From positions 1 to 64,000 of the forward strand of contig CAJUIA010000002.1 in NCBI GenBank assembly GCA_910586485.1: a stretch of 64,000 nt of DNA. Direction: 5' to 3'. Shown here piece after piece: positions 44,973-54,094 of the stretch (positions within the stretch are counted from its first letter, which is position 1; each line of letters opens with the position of its first letter). Position numbers and translations under genes: made by a program. The notes below the pieces were generated by a model, which searched no databases, was not told the origin of the DNA, and saw only the letters and a program-made list of their open reading frames with translations. The DNA comes from an uncultured Acetatifactor sp. (GTDB lineage Bacteria > Bacillota > Clostridia > Lachnospirales > Lachnospiraceae).

Positions 44973-46719
44973 CTGCAAATTCCTCCCCATCCATTTCCAG
45001 GCCTAAGCCCCGCAGCTGTTCAAAAGGATCCTCCTGTAACTCCCTCTGAAATCGCTCCACCAGCTCCGATAGATATTCCTCTGCCCTGCGCATATTGATT
45101 GCATCCTGCGTATCTCTGGCCCCGCAGTAAATTTCCAGACCCCGGCCAAGCTCCGCCCGCCTGTCGTCCCCCAGCTCTTCGTACAGGGACAAGGCCTGCA
45201 CAAACAGCTGCTGATCTCTGTGAGCCTCCGTCGTCAGCCGAATACGGTTAATGCGCTCCATGGCTTTATCCATTTCTTCCTCCGACAGATGCAGATTGGG
45301 GTTAAGGATTACGGTTTCCCTTTTGTCCCCGCCGCTGCTTTCTACACTGACGTGAAGGATGCCATCAATATCATAGGTAAAGACCACCTCTGCCCACTGA
45401 GAGCCTGCAGTTCCCCTGGGAACTCGGACCTGCAGCTCCCCCAGCTTTAAATTTCCGGCTACAAAATAATCCTCGCCCTGATAAAACTCAAATTTCAGAT
45501 ATTCCTGTCCGTCATGAAGGGTATAAAAACGGCTGCTGTGGCTGACTGGCAGCATACTGCTGCGCGGGATCAGCACCGCCATGTGAGGCTCCCTGTCGAT
45601 CTGGCTGTTGTAGGTAGCAACCCCTAAAGAAAAAGGACACACATCCGTCATAACCACATCCTGAAGCTCTTCCCTGCGCTCCTTGATTCCCGCGCAGACC
45701 CCTGCACCCAGCGCTACGATCTTGTCCGGCTCTGCGGCGATCACCGGGCGTGCGGACATCAGCTTTTCCAAAAAATCATGAAATACCGGCATCTTAGAAG
45801 AACCGCCCACCAGTACTACCCGGCGGATTCCCTTCGCCGCTTTCTTATTCTCCAAAGCCCGCCTGAGTACCTTTTCCACCCGCTTAAAAACAGGCTCGCA
45901 AAGCTTTGCCAGCTGCTCTCTGTCAAGACTTAACTCGTATTCCTTTTCGCCCGCCTGAAGCTTCATCAGACCCTTCTCCGCTCCCGACTCGGACAGCGCA
46001 GCTTTAGCGTTTTCTGCCTGCCGCATCAGCACCGCTCCTTCCTCCGGAGTGAGCGCCTCCCGGCACAAATGATTCTTTTCGCAGAAATACCTTGCAATGG
46101 CGGCGTCTATATCGTCACCCCCTAAGTGATTGTCCCCGGCAATACACAAAATTTCTATAATATTGTCAAAACAGTCCACGATACTCACATCCAGCGTACC
46201 GCCGCCAAAATCCACAATCATCAGCTTGCCGTCCTCTGCGGCGGAATCGCTCCACCGATAATACACCGCCGCGGCAGAAGGCTCGTTGATCAGCCGGGAA
46301 ACCTTCAGCCCGGCCAGCTGTGCCGCAAGCTTGGTGGCACAGCGCTGGTTGTCATTAAAATATGCCGGAACACTGATTACGGCTTCCTCCACCGGCTCCT
46401 GTAAAAATTCCTCCGCATCCTGTTTTATTTGCCGAAGCACAAAGGCGGACAATTCCTCCGGCTTGAAATACTGCTGCCCCAGACAAATCTCCCGCTCTGT
46501 TCCCATAAATACCTTATAAGATGCCGCCGTGCGGTCAGGATGGGTCAAAAGCCGTTCCTTTGCCGCCCTCCCGGTGATAATCGTGCCGTCCTCCATTACA
46601 CTGACCGCACTTTTAGTCAGGTATCCCCCCTCCTTGTTTGGAATCAGCACTGCTTTTCCGTCCTGGAATACACAGGCAAGCGTATTTGAAGTTCCCAGGT
46701 CAATACCGATGATACTCAT
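44965..46719 (-). CDS. HscC-like Hsp70 chaperone
   Basis: This protein of about 584 residues has the actin-like ATPase (IGIDLGTSNTLACV, VISVPAYFND, LINEPSAAAV, MIVDFGGGTLDVSI, VVLVGGSSKMP) and a short substrate-binding part. Length and text match the HscC group, not the housekeeping DnaK. The start ATG at 46719 follows the GAGAGG leader shared by other genes here. It is the first gene of a two-gene operon with the J-protein. Clients are unknown. Confidence 0.88.
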   Translation of the reverse strand: MSIIGIDLGTSNTLACVFQDGKAVLIPNKEGGYLTKSAVSVMEDGTIITGRAAKERLLTHPDRTAASYKVFMGTEREICLGQQYFKPEELSAFVLRQIKQDAEEFLQEPVEEAVISVPAYFNDNQRCATKLAAQLAGLKVSRLINEPSAAAVYYRWSDSAAEDGKLMIVDFGGGTLDVSIVDCFDNIIEILCIAGDNHLGGDDIDAAIARYFCEKNHLCREALTPEEGAVLMRQAENAKAALSESGAEKGLMKLQAGEKEYELSLDREQLAKLCEPVFKRVEKVLRRALENKKAAKGIRRVVLVGGSSKMPVFHDFLEKLMSARPVIAAEPDKIVALGAGVCAGIKERREELQDVVMTDVCPFSLGVATYNSQIDREPHMAVLIPRSSMLPVSHSSRFYTLHDGQEYLKFEFYQGEDYFVAGNLKLGELQVRVPRGTAGSQWAEVVFTYDIDGILHVSVESSGGDKRETVILNPNLHLSEEEMDKAMERINRIRLTTEAHRDQQLFVQALSLYEELGDDRRAELGRGLEIYCGARDTQDAINMRRAEEYLSELVERFQRELQEDPFEQLRGLGLEMDGEEFADE

Positions 46720-46748
46720 GTTTCCTCTCAATCCGCCGCGCAAACGGC
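46720..46748 (-). promoter_or_regulatory. Shared 29-nt leader of Hsp70 gene
   Basis: On the minus strand a hairpin GCCG(T)..CGGC is followed by GGATTGAGAGGAAAC and the start codon. The same layout occurs at 47177, 54271 and 60928 with identical total length of 29 bases. The hairpin sits just ahead of the ribosome site. Confidence 0.6.
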
Positions 46749-46824
46749 ATTTAAATCTGCGTGCTTTGACACGCACTTGTATTTTATCATCCTCCCGCTT
46801 AATTTACCATAAGAAAATCAGATC

Positions 46825-47027
46825 GTAACGATTTAGACCTATAGAAATCAAGTAACAGGCGAAAAGCGGCTGTTGTTCTCAAGGCAGATTGTGCAAGACG
46901 TCGGTACTTGGCAAGCGTACTTTGCTTGCCTATGTACCCGTTACGTCGAGCCTCAAGCGAAAGCGTATCTGCATGAGAATGACAGCCGGTTAATCGCCGT
47001 CAGATTTGTGAAAGACTAAATCGTTAC
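46825..47027. repeat. 203-nt long imperfect hairpin element
   Basis: GTAACGATTTAG (46825-46836) pairs with CTAAATCGTTAC (47016-47027). Inside, in order, GGCGA/TCGCC, CGGCTGT/ACAGCCG, TTCTC/GAGAA, GCAGA/TCTGC, GACGT/ACGTC, GTAC/GTAC and GGCAAGC/GCTTGCC nest as one stem. It lies between the divergent Hsp70 and mutS2 genes. It may be a MITE-like palindrome or a structured RNA. Confidence 0.75.
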
Positions 47028-47176
47028 ATCAAGGCCTTTGATCGGTTATAAAACTACTCGCAATTTTTCTTTATTCATGGTATACTTTGAGCGTAATAAG
47101 CCTCCGCTGCCGGACCCGACTGTCCGTGGGCTGAATTTGTGACGCTGCGCGTCCCAAGGCTCCTGCAAATTTAGAT

Positions 47177-47205
47177 GCCGCTTGCGCGGCGGAATGAGAG
47201 GAAAG
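47177..47205 (+). promoter_or_regulatory. Shared 29-nt leader of mutS2
   Basis: GCCGC-ttgc-GCGGC hairpin, then GGAATGAGAGGAAAG, then the ATG at 47206. It is nearly identical to the leader of the divergent Hsp70 gene, so the intergenic region is bounded by inverted copies. A TATACT -10-like box is at 47081-47086. Confidence 0.6.
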
Positions 47206-49584
47206 ATGAACGAAAAGGTTTTAAACACACTGGAATATAATAAAATAATTGCTCTGCTGGAGGATAAGGCGGATTCGGCGCCTGGAAAAAAGCTCTGCAG
47301 AGAGCTTCTGCCTTCCACAAATCTGGAGGAAATTCGAAAGAATCAGCTCCTGACCGGAGACGCATTGAGCCGCCTTTTCCAAAAGGGCGGAACCTCCTTC
47401 GGCAGCAACAGCGACCTGGGATTTTCCGTTAAGTCATTGGAAATCGGCAGTACCCTTTCCATTCTTGAACTGATCCGAATCGCTTCTCTGCTGGACAATG
47501 TGTCCCGCATCAAGACCTTCGGCAAAAAAGAAAGGGAAGATTCCCCGGATGACAGTCTCACCGAATACTTTGAACAGCTGACCCCCTTAACCCAGGTGGC
47601 CAATGAAATCCGCCGCTGTATATTATCCGAGGACGAAATTGCGGATGATGCCAGCCCCAGGCTGAAAAGCATCCGCCGTTCTATGATACAGACCAACGAG
47701 AAGATTCGTTCCCAGTTAAACTCCATGCTTACCGGCTCTTACCGCACCTATCTGCAGGACGCGGTAATTACCATGAGGGATAACCGTTACTGTATTCCTA
47801 TCAAGGCGGAATATAAGGGACAGGTAAACGGCATGATTCACGATCAGTCGGCCACCGGCTCCACCTACTTTATTGAACCTGCGGCTGTGGTTGACTTAAA
47901 CAATAAGCTTCGTGAGCTGGAGCTGGAGGAAAGAGAAGAAATTGCCGTTATTTTAGCTTCCTTAAGCGCCATGGCAGGGGAGCATACCGAGGAACTGACG
48001 AAAAACCAAAAGCTCATGACCGAGCTGGACTTTATATTTGCCAAGGCGGGGCTTGCCATGGACATGAACGCTACGGCCCCTGTATTTAACAATGACCACT
48101 ACATCAATATCCGCAAGGGACGTCATCCGCTGCTGGATAAAAAGAAGGTAGTGCCCATTGACATTCACCTGGGCCGGGATTTTGATCTGCTTGTGATTAC
48201 AGGCCCCAATACCGGAGGAAAAACCGTTTCCTTAAAAACAGTAGGGCTGTTTGTGCTGATGGGGCAGGCCGGACTGCATATTCCTGCTCTGGACCGTTCA
48301 GAGCTTTCCGTTTTTAACGAGGTATATGCGGATATAGGGGACGAGCAAAGCATCGAGCAAAGCCTGTCCACCTTTTCCTCTCATATGAAAAGCATTGTCC
48401 ACATCTTAAAATATGCGGACGCCGATTCCCTGTGTCTCTTTGACGAGCTGGGGGCAGGTACGGACCCTACGGAGGGCGCGGCTCTTGCGATTGCGGTTTT
48501 AAACTTCCTTCATGACAGGGGCATCCGCACCATGGCTACCACCCATTACAGCGAGCTTAAAGTATATGCCCTCTCCACCTCCTTTGTGGAAAATGCCTGC
48601 TGTGAATTTAATGTGGAAACCCTGCAGCCCACCTACCGTCTGCTCATCGGCATTCCTGGAAAGAGCAATGCCTTTGCCATTTCCTCCAAGCTGGGGCTTT
48701 CCGATGAAATTATCAATGCTGCCAGAGAGCAGATCGGCAGCCAGGACAAAAGCTTCGAGGATGTCATTTCCGATTTGGAGCAGAGCCGGATTACCATCGA
48801 GAAGGAACAGCAGGAAATTGCAAAATATAAAGAGCATATCCGCACCCTGCAGGAGCAGCTACAGCACAAAAATGAAAAAATAGACCAGGCCAAAGATAAA
48901 ATCTTGCGGGAGGCCAACGAAAAGGCCAGAGAGATCCTGCAGGAGGCAAAGGAAATTGCCGACCAAACCATACGGGATTTTAACAAGGCAGACGCTGGAA
49001 CGGACATTAGAGAGCTGGAAAGAAAGCGTCAGAAGGTCCGGGATAAAATCGGCGAGAAGAATGAAAAACTGTCCGTAAGCGGCAGCAAAAAGGAACCGGA
49101 AAGAAAGGGCCCTGATCCGAAAAAGCTTCAAAAGGGCGACGCCGTCCGGGTCCTTTCCATGGGCTTAAAAGGAACCGTCAGCACCCTGCCTGACGCAAAA
49201 GGCAATCTGTTCGTGCAATGCGGCATCATGCGGACGCAGACAAATATTAAGGACCTGGCATTGATCAACGAACCGGTTGTCACCGCTCCCGGCTTACGGT
49301 CAAGCGGCACGGGAAAAATAAAGATGTCAAAAACCCTCTCCATATCCACGGAAATTAACCTTCTGGGCAAGACCGTGGACGAAGCCCTGCCGGCTCTGGA
49401 CAAATATCTGGACGACGCATATCTGGCCCATCTGCCCAGTGTCAGAGTAGTACACGGCAAGGGTACGGGCGCTTTGAGAAACGCTGTCCACAGCCACTTA
49501 AAACGGCTGAAATATGTAAAGGAATTCCGACTGGGGGAATACGGAGAAGGAGATGCCGGCGTCACAATCGTAACCTTTAAATAA
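47206..49584 (+). CDS. mutS2: MutS2 ATPase/endonuclease with Smr domain
   Basis: This 792-residue protein has the MutS core lacking mismatch-recognition domains, with Walker A GPNTGGKTVSLKT, Walker B LCLFDELGAGTDP and TTHYSEL, a long coiled coil (about 520-630) and a C-terminal Smr nuclease (INLLGKTVDEAL, VVHGKGTGALR). MutS2 acts on recombination intermediates or collided ribosomes. The start follows the 29-nt shared leader; the upstream TTG at 47182 is unlikely. No residue is missing. Confidence 0.95.
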   Translation: MNEKVLNTLEYNKIIALLEDKADSAPGKKLCRELLPSTNLEEIRKNQLLTGDALSRLFQKGGTSFGSNSDLGFSVKSLEIGSTLSILELIRIASLLDNVSRIKTFGKKEREDSPDDSLTEYFEQLTPLTQVANEIRRCILSEDEIADDASPRLKSIRRSMIQTNEKIRSQLNSMLTGSYRTYLQDAVITMRDNRYCIPIKAEYKGQVNGMIHDQSATGSTYFIEPAAVVDLNNKLRELELEEREEIAVILASLSAMAGEHTEELTKNQKLMTELDFIFAKAGLAMDMNATAPVFNNDHYINIRKGRHPLLDKKKVVPIDIHLGRDFDLLVITGPNTGGKTVSLKTVGLFVLMGQAGLHIPALDRSELSVFNEVYADIGDEQSIEQSLSTFSSHMKSIVHILKYADADSLCLFDELGAGTDPTEGAALAIAVLNFLHDRGIRTMATTHYSELKVYALSTSFVENACCEFNVETLQPTYRLLIGIPGKSNAFAISSKLGLSDEIINAAREQIGSQDKSFEDVISDLEQSRITIEKEQQEIAKYKEHIRTLQEQLQHKNEKIDQAKDKILREANEKAREILQEAKEIADQTIRDFNKADAGTDIRELERKRQKVRDKIGEKNEKLSVSGSKKEPERKGPDPKKLQKGDAVRVLSMGLKGTVSTLPDAKGNLFVQCGIMRTQTNIKDLALINEPVVTAPGLRSSGTGKIKMSKTLSISTEINLLGKTVDEALPALDKYLDDAYLAHLPSVRVVHGKGTGALRNAVHSHLKRLKYVKEFRLGEYGEGDAGVTIVTFK

Positions 49585-49608
49585 ATTACAGGAAGGGCAT
49601 GGTACAAC

Positions 49609-50310
49609 ATGGCTAACAGGCAGAAAATATTAATAGTGGATGATGACAATAACATTGCGGAGCTTATCTCCCTGTACCTGACAAAGGAGTGCTTCGAAAC
49701 TTTGATTGTAAATGACGGCGAATCGGTGATGCCCGCCATGGAAAATTTTTTCCCTAATTTAATCCTGTTGGACATTATGCTTCCCGGAATAGACGGGTAT
49801 CAGGTTTGCAGAGAAGTACGGGCAAAATATTCCGTTCCCATTATCATGCTGTCTGCCAAGGGAGAAATCTTTGATAAGGTTTTGGGCCTGGAGCTGGGCG
49901 CCGACGATTATATTGAAAAGCCCTTTGATTCCAAGGAGCTGGTGGCACGGGTAAAAGCCGTAATCCGCCGTTATAAGCCGGTTAATGCCGTTCCTGAAAA
50001 TTCAAACGACAAATGCGTGGAATATACGGATCTGTCTATCAACCTGACCAATTATTCTGTCATTTACCTTGGCAAAAACATTGATATGCCTCCCAAGGAG
50101 CTGGAGCTGCTCTATTTTCTGGCGGCCTCTCCAAATCATGTTTTTACCAGGGAGCAGCTGCTTGATCAAATCTGGGGCTATGAATATATCGGAGATACCA
50201 GAACCGTAGATGTACACATAAAACGTCTTCGGGAAAAAATCAAGGATCATGCCAACTGGAAAATCAGCACCATCTGGGGCATTGGTTACAAATTTGAGGT
50301 AAGAAATTAA
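49609..50310 (+). CDS. OmpR-family response regulator
   Basis: This 233-residue protein has a receiver domain (VDDDNNIAEL, LILLDIMLPG, YIEKPF) and winged-helix output domain (MPPKELELLYFL, TRTVDVHIKRLR, GIGYKFE). Phospho-acceptor and DNA-binding residues are intact. The kinase starts at its stop codon (TAATG), giving a coupled pair. It lies 24 bases after mutS2 and may be read with it. AGGAAGG lies about 12 bases before the start. Confidence 0.93.
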   Translation: MANRQKILIVDDDNNIAELISLYLTKECFETLIVNDGESVMPAMENFFPNLILLDIMLPGIDGYQVCREVRAKYSVPIIMLSAKGEIFDKVLGLELGADDYIEKPFDSKELVARVKAVIRRYKPVNAVPENSNDKCVEYTDLSINLTNYSVIYLGKNIDMPPKELELLYFLAASPNHVFTREQLLDQIWGYEYIGDTRTVDVHIKRLREKIKDHANWKISTIWGIGYKFEVRN

Positions 50311-51737
50311 TGAAAAAGACCCTGTATCTGAAGTTTGTGCTGGCCTACTTTATATTTGGAATTTTCAGCTTTATTATGGTTTCCGTTTTTGTACCCAGCA
50401 TCACAAAGGAACATCTGGTAAGAGAAAAAGCGGAAATTCTCTACTCCGAGGCTATGCTGATTTCCGATACTTATGCCGCGGGCCTGTACACCAGCGAAAC
50501 TGATTTGGAAACCGTAAAGACGCAGCTGGACTTTCTGGCCGTTTATTTGGATTCCGACATTCGCATTATCAACCCTTCCGGGCGTCTGGTGCTGGATACC
50601 GGCAGACCCTTAAACGTAGAAGAAGTGGTCATGATTGAAAACTTTGACCCTGCCGTTACCAATACTTCTTATTATATGGTAAACAATTTTTACGACAGCT
50701 TCCCGTCGGAAATGCTGAGCGTATTGGCGCCCATTACCTCCAGCTACAGGGTCAAGGGCTATGTGGCAATTCATTGCGACATGAACGACATTCAGGCCTC
50801 CTGCAACAGTATGCTGAACATTTTCTATATTACCCTGGTGATCCTGCTGCTGTTATCCTTAATTATCCTGATCTTTTTTACGGAGATTGTATACATCCCC
50901 CTGCGGAAAATTACCCATGCTACGGAGCAGTACGCCGCCGGAAACATGCACTATGAATTCCAGGTGGAAAGCGACGACGAAATCGGTTATCTGGCCGCCT
51001 GTCTGAATTATATGGCAAGTCAGATTGCAGGAGCCGAGGACGATCAGAAAAAATTTGTGGCAAATGTTTCCCACGATTTCCGTTCCCCCCTGACCTCGAT
51101 CCGGGGTTATCTGGAGGCTATGATCGACGGAACCATTCCGCCCGAAACCCATGAAAAATATTTAAAGGTGGTGCTGGCAGAGACGGAACGGCTGACAAAG
51201 CTGACCAACAGTCTTCTTACCTTAAATAATTTAAATACCAAGGGAATGCTTTTAGACCGTACAGATTTCAATATTAATCCGGTCATCCGCGCTACCGCCG
51301 CTTCCTTTGAGGGCACCTGCCTGAAAAAAAATATTGCCATTGAGCTGATCCTGACCGGAGATGAGATGTTTGTTCATGCGGATGTGGAAAAGATACAGCA
51401 GGTCCTTTATAATTTGATCGACAATGCCATCAAATTCAGCCACCATGATTCCGTGATCAAGGTGGAAACCTCTTTAAAAAAGAATAAATTATTTATATCC
51501 GTTAAGGACACAGGGATCGGCATTCCCAAAGAAGATTTAAAACAAATCTGGGACAGATTTTATAAATCCGACCTTTCCAGAGGCCGGGATAAAAAGGGAA
51601 CCGGACTGGGCCTTTCCATTGTAAAGGAAATCATCAACTGTCATGATGAGCATATCAATGTAATCAGCACCGAAGGGGTGGGAAGTGAGTTCATTTTTTC
51701 TCTGCCTCTTTCTGCAGACAGCGAGGACGAGGATTAA
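50310..51737 (+). CDS. Sensor histidine kinase (WalK/ResE-like architecture)
   Basis: This 475-residue protein has two membrane helices (about 8-30 and 168-190) enclosing a sensor of about 135 residues, a HAMP, H-box (FVANVSHDFRSPLTSIRGYL) and an ATPase domain (NLIDNAIKFS, DTGIGI, GTGLGLSIVKE). It phosphorylates the regulator encoded just upstream. The final 47 bases overlap, tail to tail, with the ECF S-component gene on the other strand. Confidence 0.92.
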   Translation: MKKTLYLKFVLAYFIFGIFSFIMVSVFVPSITKEHLVREKAEILYSEAMLISDTYAAGLYTSETDLETVKTQLDFLAVYLDSDIRIINPSGRLVLDTGRPLNVEEVVMIENFDPAVTNTSYYMVNNFYDSFPSEMLSVLAPITSSYRVKGYVAIHCDMNDIQASCNSMLNIFYITLVILLLLSLIILIFFTEIVYIPLRKITHATEQYAAGNMHYEFQVESDDEIGYLAACLNYMASQIAGAEDDQKKFVANVSHDFRSPLTSIRGYLEAMIDGTIPPETHEKYLKVVLAETERLTKLTNSLLTLNNLNTKGMLLDRTDFNINPVIRATAASFEGTCLKKNIAIELILTGDEMFVHADVEKIQQVLYNLIDNAIKFSHHDSVIKVETSLKKNKLFISVKDTGIGIPKEDLKQIWDRFYKSDLSRGRDKKGTGLGLSIVKEIINCHDEHINVISTEGVGSEFIFSLPLSADSEDED

Positions 51738-52272
51738 GCTCATGTGCAATTCTTTCAAAAGTCCGGCGGACCGGATGATACAGTACCAACATCACCACAA
51801 AATTACCGATACAGTGTATTATATCAAAACGGATGCCTGCCACCCACCAGGTAAAGCCGGCGTAAAGCCCGCTGCGAATTCCGTTGTTGACGGCACCTGC
51901 AACGGCATAAGGAATGGCGCAGAGAAGCCCGAAAAACAAACCGAAAAAAGCAGACAGGATGCTCCAAAACCATACGGACTCCTGTTTTCTGTTTAAATAG
52001 GAAATCAGGGCCAGCAGGGGCCAGGCATAAAGATACATAATCCACCAGGGCTCCATGCCGTAAAGACACCCCTCGATCAGGACAAATACGGGGACCACAA
52101 ACAGCACCCTCCACCGAAAAAACAGGGTGAACAAAATAATCCAAAAGGAAACCAGCTCAATGTTGGGCAGAAAGCTTAATATTTCCTTGCAGACCACAAT
52201 CACTGCCGTCATGACTCCGATCAGGGCTATATCCCTGATTGAAATTTTTGCGGATTTTCCCTGACCCTTCAT
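51691..52272 (-). CDS. ECF transporter S-component, probable cobalamin type
   Basis: This protein of about 193 residues has six membrane helices (starting IALIGVMTAVIVVCKEILSFL) and loops typical of ECF substrate-capture subunits. The substrate is inferred from the cobalamin riboswitch that precedes the operon and from the DUF4430 partner. Shared energising subunits (EcfAT) are not in this window. The ATG at 52272 follows GGAGG better than that at 52284. Its 3' end overlaps the convergent kinase by 47 bases. Confidence 0.75.
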   Translation of the reverse strand: MKGQGKSAKISIRDIALIGVMTAVIVVCKEILSFLPNIELVSFWIILFTLFFRWRVLFVVPVFVLIEGCLYGMEPWWIMYLYAWPLLALISYLNRKQESVWFWSILSAFFGLFFGLLCAIPYAVAGAVNNGIRSGLYAGFTWWVAGIRFDIIHCIGNFVVMLVLYHPVRRTFERIAHELNPRPRCLQKEAEKK

Positions 52273-52304
52273 CCTAACCTCCATGCCGCTGCCCTGCCGA
52301 TTTT

Positions 52305-52724
52305 CTATTCAGTATAAGGCGGCGTATACTCAAACCGGAATATATCCCCATCCTCTACGGGCTGGCTGTCTATGCCGTATTGACCATAGTCTCCGTTTAC
52401 ATAAACAGCCCAATAGGAGCCGTCCTCATTCCAGTTATGGGTCTCACCGTTAATGGTATAAAGCGTAAACCCATAATCTTCTTCCTCACCGTCAAAGGTA
52501 AATCCCTTTGCTTCTTCCATGGCCTGGCGCAAAAACTCCGCATCTGTCTGCACCTGGTATTCCGATGTCTGCTGTTCCTGGTTCAGCACCTCCAGGGTAA
52601 TACTCTTACTCCCCTGTACGGGCTTTTCCCGGAATACATTGAAAATAATCAAAAAGGCTGCAATTATTACAATCAGTGCTGCTGCCCCAATCATTATTTT
52701 CTTGTTGATTTTTTTGGTTTCCAT
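52305..52724 (-). CDS. DUF4430 protein, membrane-anchored
   Basis: This 139-residue protein has an N-terminal membrane anchor (MIGAAALIVIIAAFLIIF) followed by a single DUF4430 domain, a fold related to the C-terminal domain of intrinsic factor and transcobalamin (YGFTLYTINGETHNWNED, YWAVYVNGDYGQYGID). Function inferred: binds cobalamin or delivers it to the ECF S-component 33 bases downstream. AGGAGG precedes the start. A riboswitch and terminator lie just upstream. Confidence 0.85.
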   Translation of the reverse strand: METKKINKKIMIGAAALIVIIAAFLIIFNVFREKPVQGSKSITLEVLNQEQQTSEYQVQTDAEFLRQAMEEAKGFTFDGEEEDYGFTLYTINGETHNWNEDGSYWAVYVNGDYGQYGIDSQPVEDGDIFRFEYTPPYTE

Positions 52725-52773
52725 CTTAACCTTTCCTCCTTTTTATCTTTCTGTGAAAAGAATTCCTGTCAGC

Positions 52774-52803
52774 AAAAAAATTCCTGTCCACACAGACAGG
52801 AAT
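52774..52803 (-). terminator. Riboswitch-linked intrinsic terminator
   Basis: ATTCCTGTC and GACAGGAAT form a 9-bp stem followed on the minus strand by seven T. A second GACAGGAATTC lies right after it and could take part in an alternative pairing. It would stop transcription before DUF4430 when cobalamin is bound. Confidence 0.75.
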
Positions 52804-52905
52804 CAGCCACACAAAATAATGCACATATTATATTTTTTTAAAAAATAAAATACCCGCTTCTTTTGTACAGACCAAGCCCTCGTGGTCACACAGTACTTTA
52901 CTGCA

Positions 52906-53216
52906 GGCAGGTCTTCTGACTTAAGCATCATCACAATATTTCGCCTTCCCGGAATTTGCTGCCTGATTCTTCATCCCCAGACATACTTCTTCCAGTGACA
53001 TGACTCTTTTTTGCTTTTGCGGCGTATGCGGATCACCACAAAACCCGAATATAAGTGAAATATTCGTACAGGCACAGCAAAATATTTCACGGCTGCCCAT
53101 CATAACAAAAAAGAGGAAATACTGCTCCCCTATCACAGCGACGAGATCGTTCAGGCCCTTCACCTGATTCCCTTTTCACCGGAGCAAGCAAGGATATGCT
53201 CCCCCGACACCTGCAA
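52906..53216 (-). ncRNA. Cobalamin riboswitch
   Basis: On the minus strand conserved blocks appear in order: GGTGTCGGGGGAGCA, AAAAGGGAATCAGGTGAAGG, a GTCGCTGTGA core, GCCGTGAAA, CACTGGAAG and the B12 closing segment GTCAGAAGACCTGCC at 52906-52920. This matches the B12 box layout. The RNA controls the DUF4430/ECF genes through the terminator at 52774-52803. An extended peripheral part makes it about 310 nt. Confidence 0.9.
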
Positions 53217-53322
53217 TACTCTTATTCACTTGGAAAATATCTTAGCACAGACTGTTTTTAAATACAAGCGGATTTAAGCTTTACGCAAACGGCTGGTAAC
53301 AGCTCAGCCCCCGGCTGATGTT

Positions 53323-54066
53323 TTATATCTCTATAATCTCATACAGATACATACTCCCCTTTTTCCCCACTCTGGTCAGGATCCCCACATGGTACAAGAT
53401 ATTTAACACTGTCTGAGATAAAGAGACATTAATATGAGCTGCTTTGGCAAATTCCCTGGAAGTAAATTCTCCGCTTATCTCATAGGGAACAAACTGCATA
53501 TAGTCCTGTAAGCAGTTAATTTCCACTTCCTCCACAAGCCTTGTGGGGATTCTGTCGTAGCGGCTGGCGCCCTTTTTTTTATCCCTGCTCCAGCCGTTTA
53601 AGAGCTTATATTCCTCCATATCCATCAACACCAGCTTTAACCGCAGGTTGGGGTCCTTTAAGAACATCTTGATTTTATATAATTCCGGAAAGGCCAGATA
53701 TGGATTTCCCTTTATCGGGGATTTCCGTTTATTGCTTAGCTCGCCGCTTTCCTCGTCAATCCAGACAATCCACTTTTCCCGCGGGATGGGATAAACGATG
53801 GTTACGGGGTAAAGAGGCAGGAAGGCGGAAAGCTTGCCCCGCATCCGGTCAAACTGCCTTGTCTGGATCTCGATAATTTCACCCTCCGCATAAATATCCG
53901 CCACATAATTTTCAATGGGAATCTCCTGCCTGTCCTCATCCGGCTCGTAATAATTCTTTAAAATTGCATGTACCGTTTTTTCCGATAAGGTACCGATTCC
54001 CAAACGCTGTCTGTCTACCCCTACAATCTTCTGTTTTGCTGCCTCAAAGGCTTTTTGATCCGGCAT
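53323..54066 (-). CDS. PD-(D/E)xK-like protein with winged-helix tail
   Basis: This 247-residue protein has an N-terminal part with D-IYAEGEIIEIQTRQF, resembling a PD-(D/E)xK nuclease core in the ExQ variant, then a C-terminal winged helix (EFTSREFAKAAHINVSLSQT ... HVGILTRVGKKGS). It may be a nuclease, or a DNA-binding regulator using a degenerate nuclease fold. ATG 54066 is preferred to an upstream TTG because AAAGGA then has normal spacing. A palindromic repeat lies directly upstream. Family name unknown to me. Confidence 0.55.
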   Translation of the reverse strand: MPDQKAFEAAKQKIVGVDRQRLGIGTLSEKTVHAILKNYYEPDEDRQEIPIENYVADIYAEGEIIEIQTRQFDRMRGKLSAFLPLYPVTIVYPIPREKWIVWIDEESGELSNKRKSPIKGNPYLAFPELYKIKMFLKDPNLRLKLVLMDMEEYKLLNGWSRDKKKGASRYDRIPTRLVEEVEINCLQDYMQFVPYEISGEFTSREFAKAAHINVSLSQTVLNILYHVGILTRVGKKGSMYLYEIIEI

Positions 54067-54094
54067 GGCATCCAATGTCCTTTTCTGTACTCCT

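Noticed and set aside
52921..53163. 80-residue ORF inside the riboswitch
   Set aside because: The sequence is explained by conserved cobalamin riboswitch blocks.
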